In this document: in pieces, positions 7,230 through 9,806 of the stretch | Position numbering within the stretch: the first letter of the stretch is position 1 | How the letters are laid out: each line of letters opens with the position of its first letter | From: Rickettsia endosymbiont of Bryobia graminum | GTDB taxonomy: Bacteria; Pseudomonadota; Alphaproteobacteria; Rickettsiales; Rickettsiaceae | Direction: 5' to 3' | DNA: 9,806 bases | Assembly: GCA_020881085.1 (NCBI GenBank) | Contig: JAJIYR010000036.1 | Location: forward strand, 1 to 9,806 | Translations under genes and position numbers: made by a program | Notes under the pieces: model-generated | The model's database searches: none | What the model saw: the letters and a program-made list of their open reading frames with translations, nothing else | What the model was told of the DNA's origin: nothing

Positions 7230-9271
7230 GCTACTTTTTCTCTTTGTTGTTTAGCTTCTAAACATTTAGACATAGTAACTGAGGCTCTACTAATAGAATT
7301 AGTCATATAGTAATTTATAGGATTATTAATTATGTCGTCATCCAATAATTTTTCTTTAGAAGTAAATTTCTTAAAATCACTCTTCGTTATTTTATACATA
7401 TTAGCAAATAATGTAAATTCTGATACTAATTTAGCTCTAATTTCTAATAAACTATTCATATCAAGATTTAAATTTAAGCTAGCAGCTAAATCATTAATAA
7501 TTTTCCAATCTTCCTTGGCTTGACCAACTGGAGAAACAGCAGCTTTGGTATATTGAGGTCTACCTTCAAAATTTACATAAATTGCATCTTTTTCTAAATA
7601 GCTAGTTGCTGGAAATATCACATCAGCAGCATTTGCACCATTATCACCATGATGGCCTTGATATACTACAAAAGCAGACTTTAACTTAGTCATATCAATC
7701 TCATCGCTACCGAGTAGATAAACAAATTTAATTTCTTCTGCTTCAGCTTTTTGTAAAATCTCCGTAACATTAACCCCATCATTTTCAGGGCTAAAGCCTA
7801 TATCTAGACTACCAACCGTAGACGCATAATTATGCAATATGTTAAAGCCGTTCCAATCATCTCGTACTATACTATATTTCTCTATTATCTGATGAATTTG
7901 AGCTAAAATAGCATAGCCATCTTCTCTTGCATATATTCCATCTCCAATAATTATCATTGGATTTTTTGCTTTCGCTAATTCTTTAGCAAAATCATGTTCT
8001 TCAGTAATTATTTGTTTAAGTACGTTTAAATTAGATCCTAACTCATTAATGTGATATGTTTGATCAATAACGTTACCAATTCGGTATATTTTTAGATTCT
8101 TTTCTCTTTGTAATACACCTATACGAGAGTTAAGAACTGGAGCTATTTGTCTTATATTTGCACCAATTATTAAACATACATCAGTATTCTGTAATTTTGA
8201 AATTGTTGTATTAAATAAATAATTCCCTCTAGAAGATTTATCAATTTTATAACCAAATTGATTGTCAAAATTGCTACAACCTAACTTAGTTAACATCTTC
8301 TTTAAGATAAACATTGACTCTACGCAAGCAAGCTGCCCTGCAATCGCCGCCATTTCTTTACCTTCTAAGGATTGTAATTTATCTACTACTAATTCTATCG
8401 CCTCACTCCAAGAAGCTTCAACTAATTTACCGTTCTTTTTAATATATGGAATATCTAATCTTTGATTCTTTAAACCATCATAAGAAAATCTAGCTTTATC
8501 TGATATCCACTCATCATTAATTTCATCATTTCTTCTTGGTAATATTCTCATTACCTGATTGCCTTGAGAATCAACTTCTATACTACAACCTTGAGCATCT
8601 AGTATGTCTATAGAAGGGGTTCTAGTTAATTCCCAACTTCTAGCTGTAAAAGCATAAGGTTTAGAGTTTAAAGCACCAACAGGACAAACATCTATAATAT
8701 TACCAGATAATTCCGAAGCAAGACTCCTCTCAAGATAGGAAGTTATCTCCATATGTTCGCCTCTATAAATAGCTCCTATCTCTTGTACACCAGCAATATC
8801 AGTAGCAAATCTTATACATCTTGTACATTGAATACATCTAGTCATATGGGTCTCAATTAGTGGCCCCATATATTTGTCTTTTATTGTTCTTTTATTATCT
8901 GCAAATCTATTACTTCCTTTACCATATTTAAAGGCCTGATCTTGCAAATCGCATTCTCCACCTTGATCACAAATAGGGCAATCTAAAGGATGATTAATCA
9001 ATAAAAACTCCATCACCCCTTCACGATCTTTTTTAACCCCAGCAGTATTAGTATGAATAATCATACCATTAGCAGCTGGCGTTGCACAAGAAGCAATAGG
9101 CTTAGGAGATTTTTCCATTTCTACTAAGCACATTCGACAATTCCCAGCAACTTTTAGACGTTCATGATAGCAAAAATGAGGTATTTCAATGCCAAGTTTA
9201 TTACATGCACTCATTACTGTTGTGCCATCTTCCACTTCAACTTCGACACCATCTATAGTTAATTTTATCAT
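7226..9271 (-). CDS. nuoG: NADH-quinone oxidoreductase subunit G
   Basis: NuoG is the large iron-sulfur subunit of the peripheral arm, passing electrons from NuoF/NuoE toward NuoI. The 681-residue product matches the 75-kDa mitochondrial type. The N-terminal ferredoxin domain binds a 2Fe-2S cluster (N1b) with C34, C45, C48 and C62. N5 has H94, C98, C101 and C107 in [15 protein letters not shown]4 has C146, C149, C152 and C196. The additional N7 motif of E. coli-type NuoG is absent, as expected for alphaproteobacteria. Residues from about 215 form the molybdopterin-oxidoreductase-like domain, which has no cofactor in this family. The ATG at 9271 follows AT-rich DNA with no ribosome site, unlike the coupled genes after it. 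It heads the nuo run in this window. The usual upstream neighbour nuoF is not here. Confidence 0.98.
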   Translation of the reverse strand: MIKLTIDGVEVEVEDGTTVMSACNKLGIEIPHFCYHERLKVAGNCRMCLVEMEKSPKPIASCATPAANGMIIHTNTAGVKKDREGVMEFLLINHPLDCPICDQGGECDLQDQAFKYGKGSNRFADNKRTIKDKYMGPLIETHMTRCIQCTRCIRFATDIAGVQEIGAIYRGEHMEITSYLERSLASELSGNIIDVCPVGALNSKPYAFTARSWELTRTPSIDILDAQGCSIEVDSQGNQVMRILPRRNDEINDEWISDKARFSYDGLKNQRLDIPYIKKNGKLVEASWSEAIELVVDKLQSLEGKEMAAIAGQLACVESMFILKKMLTKLGCSNFDNQFGYKIDKSSRGNYLFNTTISKLQNTDVCLIIGANIRQIAPVLNSRIGVLQREKNLKIYRIGNVIDQTYHINELGSNLNVLKQIITEEHDFAKELAKAKNPMIIIGDGIYAREDGYAILAQIHQIIEKYSIVRDDWNGFNILHNYASTVGSLDIGFSPENDGVNVTEILQKAEAEEIKFVYLLGSDEIDMTKLKSAFVVYQGHHGDNGANAADVIFPATSYLEKDAIYVNFEGRPQYTKAAVSPVGQAKEDWKIINDLAASLNLNLDMNSLLEIRAKLVSEFTLFANMYKITKSDFKKFTSKEKLLDDDIINNPINYYMTNSISRASVTMSKCLEAKQQREKVA

Positions 9272-9339
9272 TTATTATAGTTTATATTTATTTGATGAAT
9301 GAACGATTTATTAAGTTAATTTAGAGATCTTTCTTTTTC

Positions 9340-9345
9340 ATTATA
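9340..9345 (-). promoter_or_regulatory. Candidate -10 box for nuoG
   Basis: On the minus strand a perfect TATAAT lies 68 bases before the nuoG ATG. No good TTGACA match exists 16-18 bases upstream; the nearest hexamer is ATTAGT. The promoter would therefore rely on the -10 box or on an activator. The AT richness of the region lowers confidence. Confidence 0.4.
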
Positions 9346-9352
9346 GTCATTT

Positions 9353-9374
9353 ATTTCTATTCACTAATAGAAAT
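9353..9374. promoter_or_regulatory. Perfect 9-bp inverted repeat over the nuoG -35/spacer region
   Basis: The arms atttctatt (9353-9361) and aatagaaat (9366-9374) are perfect complements separated by four bases. The site begins 7 bases upstream of the candidate TATAAT, so it covers the spacer and -35 positions. That is the place for a repressor or activator dimer. No specific regulator is recognised, and a chance AT-rich palindrome is possible. Confidence 0.35.
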
Positions 9375-9520
9375 TTGATGATTTTGCAATATTTATTTAA
9401 TTAGCCATAATTATCACTACAAAACTATGGTAGTTGTAATGTACATTAGTTAATTATTTATATCACACTTATTACTAAAACTTTCCTTGCTTTTTAAAAA
9501 TTGGTAAGTTCTAGAATTAA

Positions 9521-9607
9521 TTAAGCGAATTGTGCATTTTCTTCCCATAGCTCATTTGGTGTTTTATACCCAAGAATTTTTCTTGGTAAATTTTTTAAAA
9601 AAATCTT
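9521..9607 (-). pseudogene. IS30-like transposase, C-terminal remnant
   Basis: The minus strand reads 28 residues ending at TAA 9523-9521: KIFLKNLPRKILGYKTPNEL followed by WEENAQFA. The LPRKILGYKTPNE block is the conserved end of IS30-family transposases, where the catalytic domain closes with (N)xRPRKxLGxKTPxE. Upstream the frame meets a TAG at 9610-9608 and the rest of the gene is missing, so this is a broken remnant. It shares direction with nuoG and ends about 250 bases upstream of it. Recognition is from memory of the family motif. Confidence 0.65.
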
Positions 9608-9806
9608 CTATTTTACTCATGTTACGCACTAAGCTGTAATAACATTAATATTATGTAAATCCTTAAAAGCAAATTGATTAACAGACTTGTGTATCTTTAT
9701 ACAATAGATCATTAAGTGTTATATTTCTAAGAAAGATCTATGGTAAATTATTTATAAACATCTTTTTTGTTTTTCATTTTCAAGACAGTGGTGTAATGGC
9801 AGTCAT
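9608..9806 (-). other. Degenerate AT-rich DNA, probable further IS debris
   Basis: No intact gene is seen. A short minus-strand frame from ATG 9620 reads MSKIEDFF, a start resembling some transposase N-termini, then runs out of frame through the IS30-like remnant and stops. Another minus frame is open from the right edge to TAA 9750-9748 and gives 18 residues (CHYTTVLKMKNKKDVYK at its end), which could be the tail of a gene outside the window. Neither is assigned. Confidence 0.3.

Larger units (their letters stand above)
9272..9520. other. Non-coding leader and promoter region of nuoG
   Basis: About 250 bases of very AT-rich DNA separate nuoG from transposase debris. No open frame of note is seen on either strand. 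It holds a candidate promoter and an inverted repeat (listed separately). A weaker repeat, actac (9416-9420) with gtagt, lies further out. A second TATAAT at 9279-9274 is too close to the nuoG ATG to serve as its -10 box. Confidence 0.55.

Noticed and set aside
7332..7523. Plus-strand open frame of 63 codons
   Set aside because: It is antisense to the C-terminal part of nuoG and has no ribosome site or recognisable motif.
8262..8465. Plus-strand open frame of 67 codons
   Set aside because: It is antisense to the middle of nuoG. The coding signal belongs to the minus strand.
9272..9280. TATAAT immediately before the nuoG ATG as a promoter
   Set aside because: It is only 2 bases from the start codon, so transcription would begin inside the gene.
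9540..9720. Minus-strand 27-residue frame starting MIYCIKIHKSVNQF
   Set aside because: It is too short, preceded by a stop, and lies in degenerate IS-like DNA. No family can be supported.

Overview
The window comes from an AT-rich alphaproteobacterium of the order Rickettsiales. It is most likely a Rickettsia or a close relative such as the Torix group or Megaira, but the sequence alone does not settle the genus. The pointers are low GC, complex I subunits of mitochondrial/alphaproteobacterial type (NuoG without the extra N7 cluster motif), degenerate insertion-sequence pieces at both ends, and palindromic repeats of the Rickettsia palindromic element (RPE) style, one of which forms part of a small reading frame.

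Every supported gene lies on the minus strand, so transcription runs from right to left. From the right: 9521-9806 holds transposase debris, with the C-terminal end of an IS30-like transposase. 9272-9520 is a non-coding leader with a candidate promoter and an inverted repeat. Then follow nuoG, nuoH and nuoI, each overlapping the next by 4 bases. Seven bases after nuoI comes an unrecognised 54-residue frame, then a palindromic repeat, a VOC-family (glyoxalase fold) metalloenzyme gene, and a 42-residue frame whose second half is encoded by another RPE-like palindrome. A third repeat and a candidate internal promoter precede nuoJ, nuoK, nuoL and nuoM, which are again tightly packed. The last 427 bases contain a stem-loop after nuoM, an AT-rich spacer, and the start of an IS630-type transposase running off the left edge.

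The seven nuo genes encode the distal part of the peripheral arm (NuoG, NuoI) and most of the membrane arm (H, J, K, L, M) of proton-pumping NADH:quinone oxidoreductase. NuoA-F and NuoN are not in the window. The visible iron-sulfur ligands and the key membrane charges are intact, so the complex looks functional. The unusual part is the roughly 940-base block between nuoI and nuoJ. It breaks an otherwise near-gapless operon with a VOC enzyme, two tiny frames and three repeats. It may be a repeat-flanked insertion, and one repeat appears to supply part of a promoter for the downstream half. No wholly new system such as a defence island or CRISPR array is visible.
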